Assembly: GCA_937936695.1 (NCBI GenBank)
Contig: CALHCK010000145.1
Span: 1 to 11,613 of the forward strand
Source: an uncultured Polaribacter sp.
GTDB taxonomy: Bacteria; Bacteroidota; Bacteroidia; Flavobacteriales; Flavobacteriaceae
Length of the DNA: 11,613 nt
Reading direction: 5' to 3'
Made by a program: the position numbers and the translations under genes
Shown: positions 1 through 7,717 of the stretch, in pieces
Position numbering within the stretch: position 1 is the stretch's first letter
Layout: each line of letters starts with the position of its first letter
Notes under the pieces: model-generated
The model's input: only the letters and a program-made list of their open reading frames with translations
The model's database searches: none
What the model was told of the DNA's origin: nothing

Positions 1-1
1 A

Positions 2-1276
2 TCTGACGAAGTAAAAGCTGCAGGTGGTTTAGCTATTATTGGTACAGAACGTCATGACTCTAGACGTGTAGACAGACAGTTAAGAGGTCGTGCAGGACGT
101 CAAGGAGATGTTGGTTCTTCTCAATTCTATGTGGCTTTAGATGACAATTTAATGCGTTTATTTGGTTCTGATAGAATTGCTAAAATGATGGATAGAATGG
201 GATTAAAAGAAGGTGAAGTAATTCAGCATTCTATGATTACCAAATCTATAGAAAGAGCTCAGAAAAAAGTAGAAGAAAATAACTTTGGTATTCGTAAGCG
301 TCTTTTAGAGTATGATGATATTATGAATGCTCAACGTGAGTTTGTATACAAAAGAAGGCGTCATGCTTTAGATGGTAAACGTTTACAAGTAGATATTGCA
401 AATATGATTTACGACACTTGTGAATCTATTATTAACGCTAATAAAACAGCTAAAGATTTTCAAAATTTCGAGTTTGAATTGATTCGTTTCTCTTCAATGA
501 CCTCTCCTTTTTCTGAAGAAGAGTTTAATAAATTATCTGAAAAAGAATTAGCCGATAAATTATATAGTCTTGTTAGCGATCATTACAAGAATAAAATTGA
601 AAAAAATACACTTTTAGCTTTTCCTGTAATTAAAGATGTTTATGAAAATGAAGGAGATAGATACGAACGTATTGTAGTACCTTTTACAGATGGTGTTAAA
701 TCTTTACAAGTAGTAACTAATTTAAAAGAAGCATACGAAAGCGAAGGAAAAAGCTTAATTAAAGATTTTGAGAAAAATATTACGTTAGCAATTATAGATG
801 AAAACTGGAAAGATCATTTACGTAAAATGGATGATTTAAAACAGTCTGTTCAAAATGCTTCTTACGAACAAAAAGACCCTTTATTAATCTATAAATTTGA
901 AGCTTTTGAACTATTTAAGAAAACTGTAGATAAAATTAATAAAGAGGTTTTATCGTTCTTATTTAAAGGAGAATTACCAGCACAAAATACAGATCAAATA
1001 TCTGAAGCTCATCAACAAGAAAGAGAAAATTTAAATGTTAGTAAAGCTGATGTACAAAATACCACAGAACAAGCTATAGAAAATTCTCGTCAGCAACAGC
1101 AACAACAACAGATTTCTGAAGAGCCTATAGAAACTATTGTAAGAGAGCAACCTAAAATTGGTAGAAATGAACGTGTTGTTATAAAAAATGTAATGACAGG
1201 AGAAGAAAAAGCTACTAAGTTTAAGCAAGCTATACCTTTATTAGAAAAAGGAGAATGGGTTTTAATTAACGGTTAA
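2..1276 (+). CDS. secA: Preprotein translocase ATPase SecA, C-terminal part (5' end outside window)
   Basis: SecA is the ATPase motor that pushes unfolded preproteins through SecYEG at the inner membrane. The frame is open from base 2, so the gene is cut by the window edge; 424 residues remain of a protein that usually has about 1100 in this phylum. The first residues carry helicase motif VI (IIGTERHDSRRVD, then QLRGRAGRQGD), followed by EDNLMRIF-like DDNLMRLF. The helical scaffold signature is clear: NWKDHLRKMDDLKQSV and QKDPLLIYKFEAFELF. A low-complexity tail follows, with seven glutamines at 1091-1111. The tail then has PKIGRNERV, but it lacks the cysteine-rich zinc motif that often follows GRNE in SecA and ends instead in a block finishing KGEWVLING. 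A GTG at 131 lies inside motif VI's domain and is not a real start. Identity is certain; only the tail is unusual. Confidence 0.98.
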   Translation, partial: SDEVKAAGGLAIIGTERHDSRRVDRQLRGRAGRQGDVGSSQFYVALDDNLMRLFGSDRIAKMMDRMGLKEGEVIQHSMITKSIERAQKKVEENNFGIRKRLLEYDDIMNAQREFVYKRRRHALDGKRLQVDIANMIYDTCESIINANKTAKDFQNFEFELIRFSSMTSPFSEEEFNKLSEKELADKLYSLVSDHYKNKIEKNTLLAFPVIKDVYENEGDRYERIVVPFTDGVKSLQVVTNLKEAYESEGKSLIKDFEKNITLAIIDENWKDHLRKMDDLKQSVQNASYEQKDPLLIYKFEAFELFKKTVDKINKEVLSFLFKGELPAQNTDQISEAHQQERENLNVSKADVQNTTEQAIENSRQQQQQQQISEEPIETIVREQPKIGRNERVVIKNVMTGEEKATKFKQAIPLLEKGEWVLING

Positions 1277-1298
1277 AATTAATTAAACTTCTAATTTT

Positions 1299-1350
1299 AA
1301 TCATAAAAAAAAACTGTTTAGTGTATAACTAAACAGTTTTTTTTATGATT
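1299..1350. terminator. Bidirectional rho-independent terminator between convergent genes
   Basis: A nine-base stem CTGTTTAGT/ACTAAACAG with loop GTATA is flanked by nine A on the left and eight T on the right, and outside these by AATCAT/ATGATT. Read on either strand it gives a hairpin followed by a U tract. It lies 22 bp after the secA stop and 8 bp beyond the stop of the convergent minus-strand gene, so it should end both transcripts. Confidence 0.92.
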
Positions 1351-1358
1351 TTATATTT

Positions 1359-1916
1359 TTAATAATCTACTACATGTCCCCAATTTTCACCTGTTTTAAT
1401 TCTGTGTAATTGCATTGTGGTGATACCAAATTGTTTTGCAATCATTTTTAAACGTGTTTTTCTATTTGGGTCAAAAAGTTTTCTTTTTATAATTCTTACC
1501 CTACCTTCATTTAATTTTGCATGAGGCGGTATAAACTTTTCTTTAGTTTCGTATAATGGGTTTTTAAATTGATGAACCTCTTTTTCTCTTTTAGTTGCCC
1601 ATTGTAAATTACTTAGCTTATTGTCTTTTTTATCGTAATTTAAATGAATAACAAATCGATGATCTTCTTGTTGTTCTAAAAAAGTTTGAGCCATTATTTT
1701 ATGAACGTATAGTGCCCTTCTTTTAGATTTATGGTTTTCTAATTTTACATAAAAAACTTGATAACCATTAATATACCTATCAGGTAGTAAAACTTCATCT
1801 GTTTTACTCTTTCTTATTATTCTCCCATAATTAGAAACAAAAAATTGTTCTAATTTAGAAAAACGTTCATCTAAACTTATTTCTTTCCATAGCTCATCAT
1901 TAAAATTTCTAATCAT
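1359..1916 (-). CDS. NUMOD4/HNH-like DNA-binding protein with C-terminal HTH, probably not an active nuclease
   Basis: 185 residues. Residues 8-58 match the NUMOD4 pattern seen in homing endonucleases (WKEIS, FVSNYGRIIR, INGYQVFYVKL). Residues 70-115 match the HNH_3 fold (YVHKIMAQTF, then VIHLNYDKKDNKLSNLQWAT). Residues 135-180 look like the helix-turn-helix that often ends these proteins (MIAKQFGITTMQLHRIKTGENW). The central histidine H91 is present, but the preceding position, usually Asp in the DH pair, is Ile90. The asparagine expected after NLxWxTxxE is Lys112. The nuclease may therefore be inactive and the protein may simply bind DNA. It is free-standing, with no intron or split host gene visible. 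It lies 43 bp after folE on the same strand, so it may be co-transcribed with folE. The family call is firm; the cellular role is unknown. Confidence 0.8.
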   Translation of the reverse strand: MIRNFNDELWKEISLDERFSKLEQFFVSNYGRIIRKSKTDEVLLPDRYINGYQVFYVKLENHKSKRRALYVHKIMAQTFLEQQEDHRFVIHLNYDKKDNKLSNLQWATKREKEVHQFKNPLYETKEKFIPPHAKLNEGRVRIIKRKLFDPNRKTRLKMIAKQFGITTMQLHRIKTGENWGHVVDY

Positions 1917-1959
1917 AATTGAGCTTATTTATTATTAAATATATTAGTTTTGATAGCAA

Positions 1960-2649
1960 TTAATCAAAACTAGTATCCATTTTTAAGTAATCTAAAAATT
2001 CTCTTTTAGTTTCTTTATCTTTAAATTTACCACCAAATTCGGCAGTAACTGTAGAGCTTTCTATATCTTTTATACCTCTAGAATTTACACATAAATGTTT
2101 TGCATCTATAACACAAGCAACATCATCTGTACCTAAAGCTTCTTGCATAGATTGTACAACTTGCATAGTTAAACGTTCTTGTACTTGAGGTCTTTTAGAA
2201 AAATATTCTACAATTCTATTCATTTTAGACAATCCAATAACTTTTCCATCAGATATATATGCTACATGAGCACGACCAATAATTGGTAATAAATGGTGTT
2301 CGCAAGTAGAGTAAACAACAATGTTTTTTTCTACCAACATCTCTCCATAATTATAATTATTATCAAAAGTAGATGCCTTTGGCTTGTTTTTTGGGTTTAA
2401 CCCCATAAATATTTCATTTACAAAAGCTTTTGCTACTCTTTTAGGAGTACCTTGTAAGCTATCGTCTGATAAATCCATACCTAAAGTGTGCAATATATCT
2501 TTTACACTTTCTTGGATTCTTTTTATTTTTTCTTCTTCAGAAATATCAAAAGCATCGGCTCTTAATGGAGTTTTGGCAGAAGTACCAACATGATTCTCTC
2601 CTATTTCTTCTATTCTTTCGTCATTCATTTTGCTATTCAATTCAAACAT
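1960..2649 (-). CDS. folE: GTP cyclohydrolase I (FolE type)
   Basis: Cytosolic enzyme converting GTP to 7,8-dihydroneopterin triphosphate, the first step of tetrahydrofolate (and other pterin) synthesis. The 229-residue length fits the type I family. Zinc ligands are visible as C116 and H119 in STCEHHLLP and C187 in KHLCVNSRG, with the catalytic histidine at H185. Other family blocks are TPKRVAKAF (68-76), GKVIGLSKMNRIVEYFSKRPQVQERLT in two parts (135-161), and the C-terminal REFL. The first 30 residues are a poorly conserved extension. A second Met at residue 8 is a possible alternative start, but the ATG at 2649 lies a normal distance behind a TAAATTTG promoter box. It is transcribed away from hisS, 84 bp downstream of the hisS stop. 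Confidence 0.97.
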   Translation of the reverse strand: MFELNSKMNDERIEEIGENHVGTSAKTPLRADAFDISEEEKIKRIQESVKDILHTLGMDLSDDSLQGTPKRVAKAFVNEIFMGLNPKNKPKASTFDNNYNYGEMLVEKNIVVYSTCEHHLLPIIGRAHVAYISDGKVIGLSKMNRIVEYFSKRPQVQERLTMQVVQSMQEALGTDDVACVIDAKHLCVNSRGIKDIESSTVTAEFGGKFKDKETKREFLDYLKMDTSFD

Positions 2650-2674
2650 TTCAACCTTATATTCTTATAATATA

Positions 2675-2682
2675 CAAATTTA
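2675..2682 (-). promoter_or_regulatory. Bacteroidota -7 box of folE promoter
   Basis: On the minus strand this reads TAAATTTG, a full match to the Bacteroidota consensus TAnnTTTG, ending 25 bp before the folE ATG. No clear TTG -33 element is seen upstream. An inverted repeat, TACAT-N7-ATGTA at 2681-2697, overlaps the upstream edge of the box, but such short arms are common by chance in this composition. Confidence 0.55.
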
Positions 2683-2733
2683 CATGTTTATAATGTACTT
2701 TTTTTAATTTTAAATAAATATTAACGTTGTAAA

Positions 2734-4098
2734 CTATTTTAATTTATCAATCAATTCTGTTATAGAACACTCTGATTGTTCTCCTGAATTCATGTTTTTT
2801 AAAGTAAAACTATTTTCATTTAATTTAGTAACTACAAATTCTATTTGTCTGTTTGAAATATATTTCCACTGCTTTTTTTGTTGTTTGTTGCTTGTTGCTA
2901 AATCAGGATAAAACTCTGATTTTATATTATTACTCCTTAAAGTAGTAATTGCTTTCATTTTAGCCAAATCTGTTTCCTCATCAAAATTTAAGAAAACTAC
3001 CTTAGGCTTAGGCAAAGCAACAGTTTTAAATAATCCTAATTCTTCTAGTACTAAATAAATTCTATCTAACCCAAAAGAAATACCTACTCCAGAAACATCT
3101 TTTAATCCAAATATACCTGTTAAATCATCATATCTACCTCCGCCTCCAATAGAGCCCATTTTAACTTCTTTTGGTGCTGCAACTTCAAAAATTGCACCAG
3201 TATAATAATTTAAGCCTCTTGCTAAGGTAACATCAACATCTAAATTAGCTGTTTCTAAACCTAAATCATTTATTGTATTTACAACAAATCTTAACTCTTC
3301 TACTCCATTAATACCTTCTGTAGAAGTTTGCAACATATTTTCTAAAGCGGCTAATTTATCAACATTAGTACCATCAAAATTAAATAATGGAGCAACTTTA
3401 TCTATGGCTTCTTGTGTAATACCTTTAGATAACATTTCTTTAACAACTCCTTCTTTACCAATTTTATCTAACTTATCTAAAGCAACTGTAAAATCTATTA
3501 ATTTATCTTGCGCCCCTATTACTTCTGCAATACCAGAAAGTATTTTTCTGTTATTTATCTTAATAGTTGTATTTTTTAGTCCTAACTTACTAAAAACTGC
3601 ATCATATAATTGTATAAACTCTACTTCTTGCCATAAAGACTTGCTACCTACTACATCTGCATCACACTGAAAAAATTCTCTAAACCTTCCTTTTTGTGGT
3701 CTGTCTGCTCTCCAAACAGGTTGTACTTGGTATCTTTTAAAAGGAAATGTAATATCATTTTGATGTTGTACAACGTATCTTGCAAAAGGCACTGTTAAAT
3801 CATATCTAAGGGCTTTTTCAGATATTTGAGAGGTAACTTTTAAACTTTGCTTTTCTGACAATAATTTATCGTCTGCTTTCTTTAAAAAATCTCCCGAATT
3901 TAAAATCTTAAAAATTAATCGATCACCTTCTTCTCCATACTTACCCATTAAAGTTGACGAATTCTCGAAACTTGGAGTTTCTATTGGCTGAAATCCAAAA
4001 GTTTCAAAAGCGGTTTTAATCGTGTTAATAATATATGTACGATTTGCTACTTCTGTTGGAGAAAAATCTCTTGTTCCTTTAGGGATGCTTGGTTTCAT
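2734..4098 (-). CDS. hisS: Histidyl-tRNA synthetase
   Basis: Class II aminoacyl-tRNA synthetase that charges tRNA-His in the cytosol. It has 454 residues, within the normal range. In order: N-terminal KGTRDFSP (7-14), motif 1 region around IETPSFE (39-45), DLTVPFARY (100-108), motif 2 with VWRADRPQKGRFREFFQCD (128-146), the HisRS-specific LARGLNYYTG (292-301), GGGGRYDDL (318-326), motif 3 GVGISFGLDRI (337-347), and an anticodon-binding domain from about 365 to the end. All catalytic blocks are intact. The leader to the upstream yihY-type gene is 176 bp. No consensus promoter lies close to the ATG, so the gene may have its own distal promoter near 4250 or be read through from upstream. Confidence 0.98.
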   Translation of the reverse strand: MKPSIPKGTRDFSPTEVANRTYIINTIKTAFETFGFQPIETPSFENSSTLMGKYGEEGDRLIFKILNSGDFLKKADDKLLSEKQSLKVTSQISEKALRYDLTVPFARYVVQHQNDITFPFKRYQVQPVWRADRPQKGRFREFFQCDADVVGSKSLWQEVEFIQLYDAVFSKLGLKNTTIKINNRKILSGIAEVIGAQDKLIDFTVALDKLDKIGKEGVVKEMLSKGITQEAIDKVAPLFNFDGTNVDKLAALENMLQTSTEGINGVEELRFVVNTINDLGLETANLDVDVTLARGLNYYTGAIFEVAAPKEVKMGSIGGGGRYDDLTGIFGLKDVSGVGISFGLDRIYLVLEELGLFKTVALPKPKVVFLNFDEETDLAKMKAITTLRSNNIKSEFYPDLATSNKQQKKQWKYISNRQIEFVVTKLNENSFTLKNMNSGEQSECSITELIDKLK

Positions 4099-4274
4099 TT
4101 TTTATTTTTTCTAATATTCCTGTTTTAACAGTAATGTATTTTTAGTTTTATAATTTACTGATGTAGCTTCAGCTTCCTTTGTTTAACATCAATAAAAGCA
4201 CATGAAAATATTTTATAATAGTGTAAAATGCATAAATTCATTGCGCGGGCAAATATCGTGAAAACTTATAAATT

Positions 4275-5213
4275 TTAAGCGGTTGTTGAAGTTTTATTTT
4301 GTTGTTTTAAGCTATACAAAGAAGCATTAAGCTCGAATCCTAACAAAAGAATAATTGCATTTAACCAAACAAATAACATTAGAATTAATAATGTTCCTAT
4401 AGAACCATATAATTGATTGTATTTTGCAAATTTTAACACATAAATTCCAAATAAATAAAAGGTACACAGAGACACGATAGTAGTTAAAACTGCTCCGGCT
4501 GAAAAAAATTTAATTTCTTTACCTTGTTTAGTTCCATATCTAAATAATATGGATACAATAGTAAAAATCATTGCTAACAAAAGTAGATTTTTTCCTAAAT
4601 TAAAAAGATTTAAATCGCTGGTATTTAACCAACCCAATTCGTCTATTTTAGATAACGCGACTTGATAAAGTATAAGTACAGTAATAGTTACAATTAAAAA
4701 CAATGACATTAGTAACGATACTGCTAAAGAAACAAAATACGATTTAAAAGCACTTCTAAATTCAGTGATATGATACGAATACTCGAACCCACCAAAGATT
4801 GCATTTACCCCATTTGTCATTAAAAAAATAGATAATAAAAAACCAAAAGAAAGCAATCCTCCATATTGATTGTTAATAATATCACCAATTACAGAATTAA
4901 CTGCTTCAAAAGTTTGAGGAGGCAAAATGTCTTTGATAAAAGAAAACAAACCTTCTTGAAAACCATCAATAGGTATATAAGGAATTAAAGTTAAAATAAA
5001 TAGTAAAAAAGGGAATACAGCCATAAAAAAACTAAAAGCAATACCCCCTGCTCTAGTTGTTAATGCTCCTTTAACAATACCTAAAATATACATTTCTGCA
5101 AGGTCATATATAGACATACCTTCTAACCCTGGTAACTTTATTTTTTTACCAAAATTAACCAATGTGTTTACTATTGGTACTTTAGATAGGCTTTCTTCTA
5201 CTTCTTTTGACAT
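4275..5213 (-). CDS. YihY/BrkB-family inner membrane protein
   Basis: 312-residue polytopic membrane protein with about six hydrophobic segments (roughly 57-80, 118-142, 158-184, 207-225, 236-260, 270-297). The family signature is clear at both ends: LTTRAGGIAFSFFMAVFPFLL at residues 51-71, and YGSIGTLLILMLFVWLNAII followed by LLLGFELNASL at 269-299. The family was once called ribonuclease BN, but that activity belongs to another protein. The molecular function is unsettled; envelope or transport roles have been proposed. Its ATG lies 16 bp after the nadC stop on the same strand, so the two are most likely co-transcribed. No canonical terminator was found between it and hisS. Confidence 0.93.
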   Translation of the reverse strand: MSKEVEESLSKVPIVNTLVNFGKKIKLPGLEGMSIYDLAEMYILGIVKGALTTRAGGIAFSFFMAVFPFLLFILTLIPYIPIDGFQEGLFSFIKDILPPQTFEAVNSVIGDIINNQYGGLLSFGFLLSIFLMTNGVNAIFGGFEYSYHITEFRSAFKSYFVSLAVSLLMSLFLIVTITVLILYQVALSKIDELGWLNTSDLNLFNLGKNLLLLAMIFTIVSILFRYGTKQGKEIKFFSAGAVLTTIVSLCTFYLFGIYVLKFAKYNQLYGSIGTLLILMLFVWLNAIILLLGFELNASLYSLKQQNKTSTTA

Positions 5214-5229
5214 TGCGATTACAAGTTAC

Positions 5230-6087
5230 TTAAAAGGCTTTTAAGCTTAAATCTAAATTATAAACAGAATGTGTTAATGCTCCTGACGAGATATAATTAA
5301 CACCACACTCTGCGTATTTTCTTATGGTTTCTTCATTAATTCCCCCAGAAGATTCTGTTAAACAAGTATCACCTATTAAAGCTACTGCTTTTTTAGTATC
5401 TTCATAATTAAAGTTGTCTATTAAAATTCTATAAACTCCTGTATTAGATAATATTTCTTCTATTTCTTCTAAACTTCTAGCTTCAACAATAATTTTAATA
5501 TCAATATTTTTTTCTTCTAAATATTTTTTAGTTTTTGTTATTGCTGCAGTAATCCCTCCTGCAAAATCAATATGGTTATCTTTTATCATTACCATATCAT
5601 ACAAAGCAAATCTATGATTTTCTCCTCCACCTATTTTTACAGCCCATTTTTCTAAAGCTCTTATTCCTGGTGTTGTTTTTCTAGTATCTAAAACCTTTGT
5701 GTTTGTACCTTCTAATAAATCTGCATAAAATGCAGTTTTAGTAGCTATAGCACTCATTCTTTGCATTGCATTTAACACCAAGCGTTCTGCCATTAAAATA
5801 GATTGTGATTTTCCTGAAACATGAAAAACTACATCACCATATTTTACAGCATCTCCATCATTTATAAACGTTTCTACTTTTAAATTGCTATCTACATAGT
5901 TAAAAACTTGTTTGGCAAAAGCAACTCCTGCAATAATTCCGGTATCTTTTACTAACAATTTTGCTTTTCCTATGGCTTCTGATGGTATACAAGAAAGTGA
6001 AGTATGATCTCCATCTCCAATGTCTTCTCTAATAGCATTAGTAATTATAAGCTCTAATTCTTTTTCAAACTGTTCTTTTGATATCAT
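5230..6087 (-). CDS. nadC: Nicotinate-nucleotide pyrophosphorylase (carboxylating), quinolinate phosphoribosyltransferase
   Basis: Cytosolic enzyme of de novo NAD synthesis: quinolinate plus PRPP gives nicotinate mononucleotide, CO2 and pyrophosphate. From the start used here it has 285 residues, the usual length. Conserved blocks are EDIGDGDHTS (21-30), AERLVLNAMQRMSAIAT (100-116), DTRKTTPGIRALEKWAV and KIGGGENHR (134-159), MIKDNH (167-172), VEARS (201-205), DNF (224-226) and SSGGI (246-250). The frame stays open to an ATG at 6120, adding eleven residues (MLFLHQNKIYS), but these have no family counterpart, so the ATG at 6087 beginning MISKEQFEKE is preferred. It heads the nadC-yihY unit and is divergent from rlmH across a 151-bp spacer. 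Confidence 0.97.
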   Translation of the reverse strand: MISKEQFEKELELIITNAIREDIGDGDHTSLSCIPSEAIGKAKLLVKDTGIIAGVAFAKQVFNYVDSNLKVETFINDGDAVKYGDVVFHVSGKSQSILMAERLVLNAMQRMSAIATKTAFYADLLEGTNTKVLDTRKTTPGIRALEKWAVKIGGGENHRFALYDMVMIKDNHIDFAGGITAAITKTKKYLEEKNIDIKIIVEARSLEEIEEILSNTGVYRILIDNFNYEDTKKAVALIGDTCLTESSGGINEETIRKYAECGVNYISSGALTHSVYNLDLSLKAF

Positions 6088-6179
6088 ACTATAAATTTTA
6101 TTCTGATGTAAAAATAACAATGATTTTCAAATTTTTAATGATTTATAACTGTTAGATTTATTTTATAACAGAAAACAAA

Positions 6180-6187
6180 TAAATTTG
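6180..6187 (+). promoter_or_regulatory. Bacteroidota -7 box of rlmH promoter
   Basis: TAAATTTG followed by C is a full match to TAnnTTTG. It would place the transcription start near 6194 and give a leader of about 45 nt before the rlmH ATG. No good TTG -33 element is seen at the expected distance. Confidence 0.55.
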
Positions 6188-6238
6188 CTTTTTAAGATAG
6201 CCTTAAAAAACCATACTTTAAACTAATATAACAACCTC

Positions 6239-6712
6239 ATGAATATTAAATTACTTGCTATAGGTAAAACCGATAACAAACAATTAATTTTATTAATTGA
6301 TGAATACAAGAAAAGGTTAAAACACTATGTAAAATTTGATATTGAAATAATACCCGATATTAAAAACGTAAAAAACCTAAGTATAGATCAGCAAAAAATA
6401 AAAGAAGGAGATTTAATATTATCTAAACTTAAAAGCACAGATCAACTAATATTATTAGATGATAAAGGAAAACATTATACATCTGTAGAATTTTCTTCCT
6501 ATTTACAAAAAAAAATGAGTTCTGGTTTAAAGCAATTAGTTTTTGTTATTGGAGGTCCTTACGGTTTTTCTGAAGGTGTTTACAAAAAAAGCCAAGGTAA
6601 ATTATCTTTATCTAAAATGACATTTTCTCATCAAATGATTCGTTTATTTATTGTAGAACAAATATATAGAGGGTTTACTATTTTAAAAAATGAACCATAT
6701 CATCATGAATAG
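6239..6712 (+). CDS. rlmH: 23S rRNA (pseudouridine1915-N3)-methyltransferase RlmH
   Basis: SPOUT-class SAM-dependent methyltransferase that methylates pseudouridine 1915 in helix 69 of 23S rRNA on assembled 70S ribosomes. The 157-residue length is exactly typical. Family features are the N-terminal strand MNIKLLAIGK, LILLDDKGKHYTSVEFS (70-86), the SAM-binding knot segment VFVIGGPYGFSEGV (101-114), LSLSKMTFSHQMIRLFIVEQ (122-141) and the C-terminal YHHE, all present. It stands alone on the plus strand, divergent from nadC. An AT-only hairpin (TTTTTGTTA/TAACAAAAA, 6713-6746) directly follows the stop and might weakly end transcription. Confidence 0.97.
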   Translation: MNIKLLAIGKTDNKQLILLIDEYKKRLKHYVKFDIEIIPDIKNVKNLSIDQQKIKEGDLILSKLKSTDQLILLDDKGKHYTSVEFSSYLQKKMSSGLKQLVFVIGGPYGFSEGVYKKSQGKLSLSKMTFSHQMIRLFIVEQIYRGFTILKNEPYHHE

Positions 6713-6783
6713 TTTTTGTTATAATTTGTCTAATTTTTAACAAAAAAATTAAATAAAAAAATATGATTTTCAATAAAATGGAG

Positions 6784-6791
6784 TAATTTTG
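6784..6791 (+). promoter_or_regulatory. Bacteroidota -7 box upstream of the coiled-coil protein gene
   Basis: TAATTTTG followed by CA matches TAnnTTTG fully. A start near 6798 would give a leader of about 34 nt, almost all A and T and without a Shine-Dalgarno sequence, as is usual for well-expressed genes in this phylum. The -33 region has no clear TTG. Confidence 0.6.
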
Positions 6792-6831
6792 CAGTAGATA
6801 TCTTAGAAATAAAAATTAAAAAAAATTAAAA

Positions 6832-7695
6832 ATGAAATCATTAAAATTTTTAACTATTATCGCTTTACTAGCTTTTTTTGTGAACACTCAAAAGGTATTA
6901 GCACAAGGAAGTGATATTGATCTTTTAAAAGAGCAAATAGAAGCTAAAAAGAACGAAATTAGTGTAAATGAAGAAATTTTAATTAGTGGTATTAGTGCAT
7001 TAAAACGTGTTAATGTTAGTTTACAAGAATTAAAAGATAAACAAGCTAGTAGAGAAGAAATTGCAAGAAAACAGAAAGTTGTTTCAAGTGTACAAAAAAG
7101 GTTATCTAATTTAAAGTCATTAATTCAAGTTAAAAAAACTGAACTTGCTCCTCTTGAATCTAAATTATTGAGAAAAACTAAAAAAGCTCAAGAGAAATTA
7201 GCTTCAAAAAATGCGGCAACAAATACAACAACTGATATTATTGCAGATGTTGATGTTACAGATAAAGATGCTGAACGACTTAGCCAGCTAAAAGCAAAGT
7301 TAGAAAATGCTCGTAAGAAATTAGAAGCTGATAGAAAAGCTAGAGAAATTGCTTACTTAAATGAACAAGAAGCTTTACGCCTACAAGCAGAACAACTAAA
7401 TAAGTTAGACAATCAAATTAAAGCTAAAGAGGAATCTATTGTTAAAGAAAAAACTACTTTAATAAGTGATTATGAGGATGATATAAGCATTAATGAAGAA
7501 ATTTTATTAAGTGGTATAGAAGGTTTAAATAGAATGAAATCTAAATTAGAAACTGCTAAAAAAGATTCTACAACATCAAAAGAAAGTATTCAACGTAAAC
7601 AAGCTATTATTGTTAAAATAGAAGCAAGATTAGCAAAAATACGAGGAGATATAAATGCTAAGAAAATTGAATTAGAAAAGCTTAAACAAAAATAG
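6832..7695 (+). CDS. Exported coiled-coil protein with duplicated ~70-residue module
   Basis: 287 residues; not recognised as a named family. Residues 1-25 form a signal peptide (MKSLKF, hydrophobic core LTIIALLAFF, then KVLAQ), so the mature protein should begin near Gly26 in the periplasm or outside. No lipobox cysteine is seen and there is no cysteine at all. The rest is charged and strongly helical, rich in Lys, Glu, Leu and Ala with heptad-like spacing. Residues 43-111 and 218-287 are copies of one module: both begin with IS(V/I)NEEIL(I/L)SGI, share RKQ and RL in the middle, and end with KK-EL-L-K. Between them lies a Thr/Asp-rich linker (129-145) and a long helix (146-210). The gene has its own promoter box and terminator, so it is a single transcription unit. 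A structural or envelope-tethering role is possible but unproven. Confidence 0.8.
   Translation: MKSLKFLTIIALLAFFVNTQKVLAQGSDIDLLKEQIEAKKNEISVNEEILISGISALKRVNVSLQELKDKQASREEIARKQKVVSSVQKRLSNLKSLIQVKKTELAPLESKLLRKTKKAQEKLASKNAATNTTTDIIADVDVTDKDAERLSQLKAKLENARKKLEADRKAREIAYLNEQEALRLQAEQLNKLDNQIKAKEESIVKEKTTLISDYEDDISINEEILLSGIEGLNRMKSKLETAKKDSTTSKESIQRKQAIIVKIEARLAKIRGDINAKKIELEKLKQK
6958..7164 (+). repeat. Coding repeat, copy A of the coiled-coil module
   Basis: Encodes residues 43-111 of the exported coiled-coil protein. It aligns to copy B (7483-7692) with one single-residue gap. The best-conserved stretch, encoding NEEIL, is nearly identical in DNA (AATGAAGAAATTTTA in both). About 13 of the first 22 and 12 of the last 33 residues are identical by eye, so the duplication is old. 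Confidence 0.8.
7483..7692 (+). repeat. Coding repeat, copy B of the coiled-coil module
   Basis: Encodes residues 218-287, the C-terminal end of the same protein. It starts with ISINEEILLSGI, against ISVNEEILISGI in copy A, and carries one extra residue in the middle. Confidence 0.8.
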
Positions 7696-7717
7696 ACTCA
7701 TCTTAAAACTTAATTTT

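Noticed and set aside
1031..1228. Minus-strand open frame opposite the secA tail, Leu/Phe-rich
   Set aside because: It is an antisense shadow of the Gln/Lys/Glu-rich coding tail, with no promoter or family resemblance.
2681..2697. Inverted repeat TACAT-N7-ATGTA touching the folE promoter box, followed on the plus strand by a T run
   Set aside because: Arms of only five bases are frequent by chance here, and no plus-strand gene ends there to need a terminator.
3404..3670. Plus-strand open frame opposite hisS
   Set aside because: It lies wholly inside a gene whose conserved motifs confirm the other strand; no independent coding signal.
6088..6120. Eleven-codon upstream extension of nadC from an ATG at 6120
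   Set aside because: The added residues have no counterpart in the family, and the ATG at 6087 gives the standard length and N-terminus.
6713..6746. Hairpin TTTTTGTTA/TAACAAAAA right after rlmH
   Set aside because: The stem is almost all A-T with a 16-base loop and no T tract after it, so it is too weak to call a terminator.
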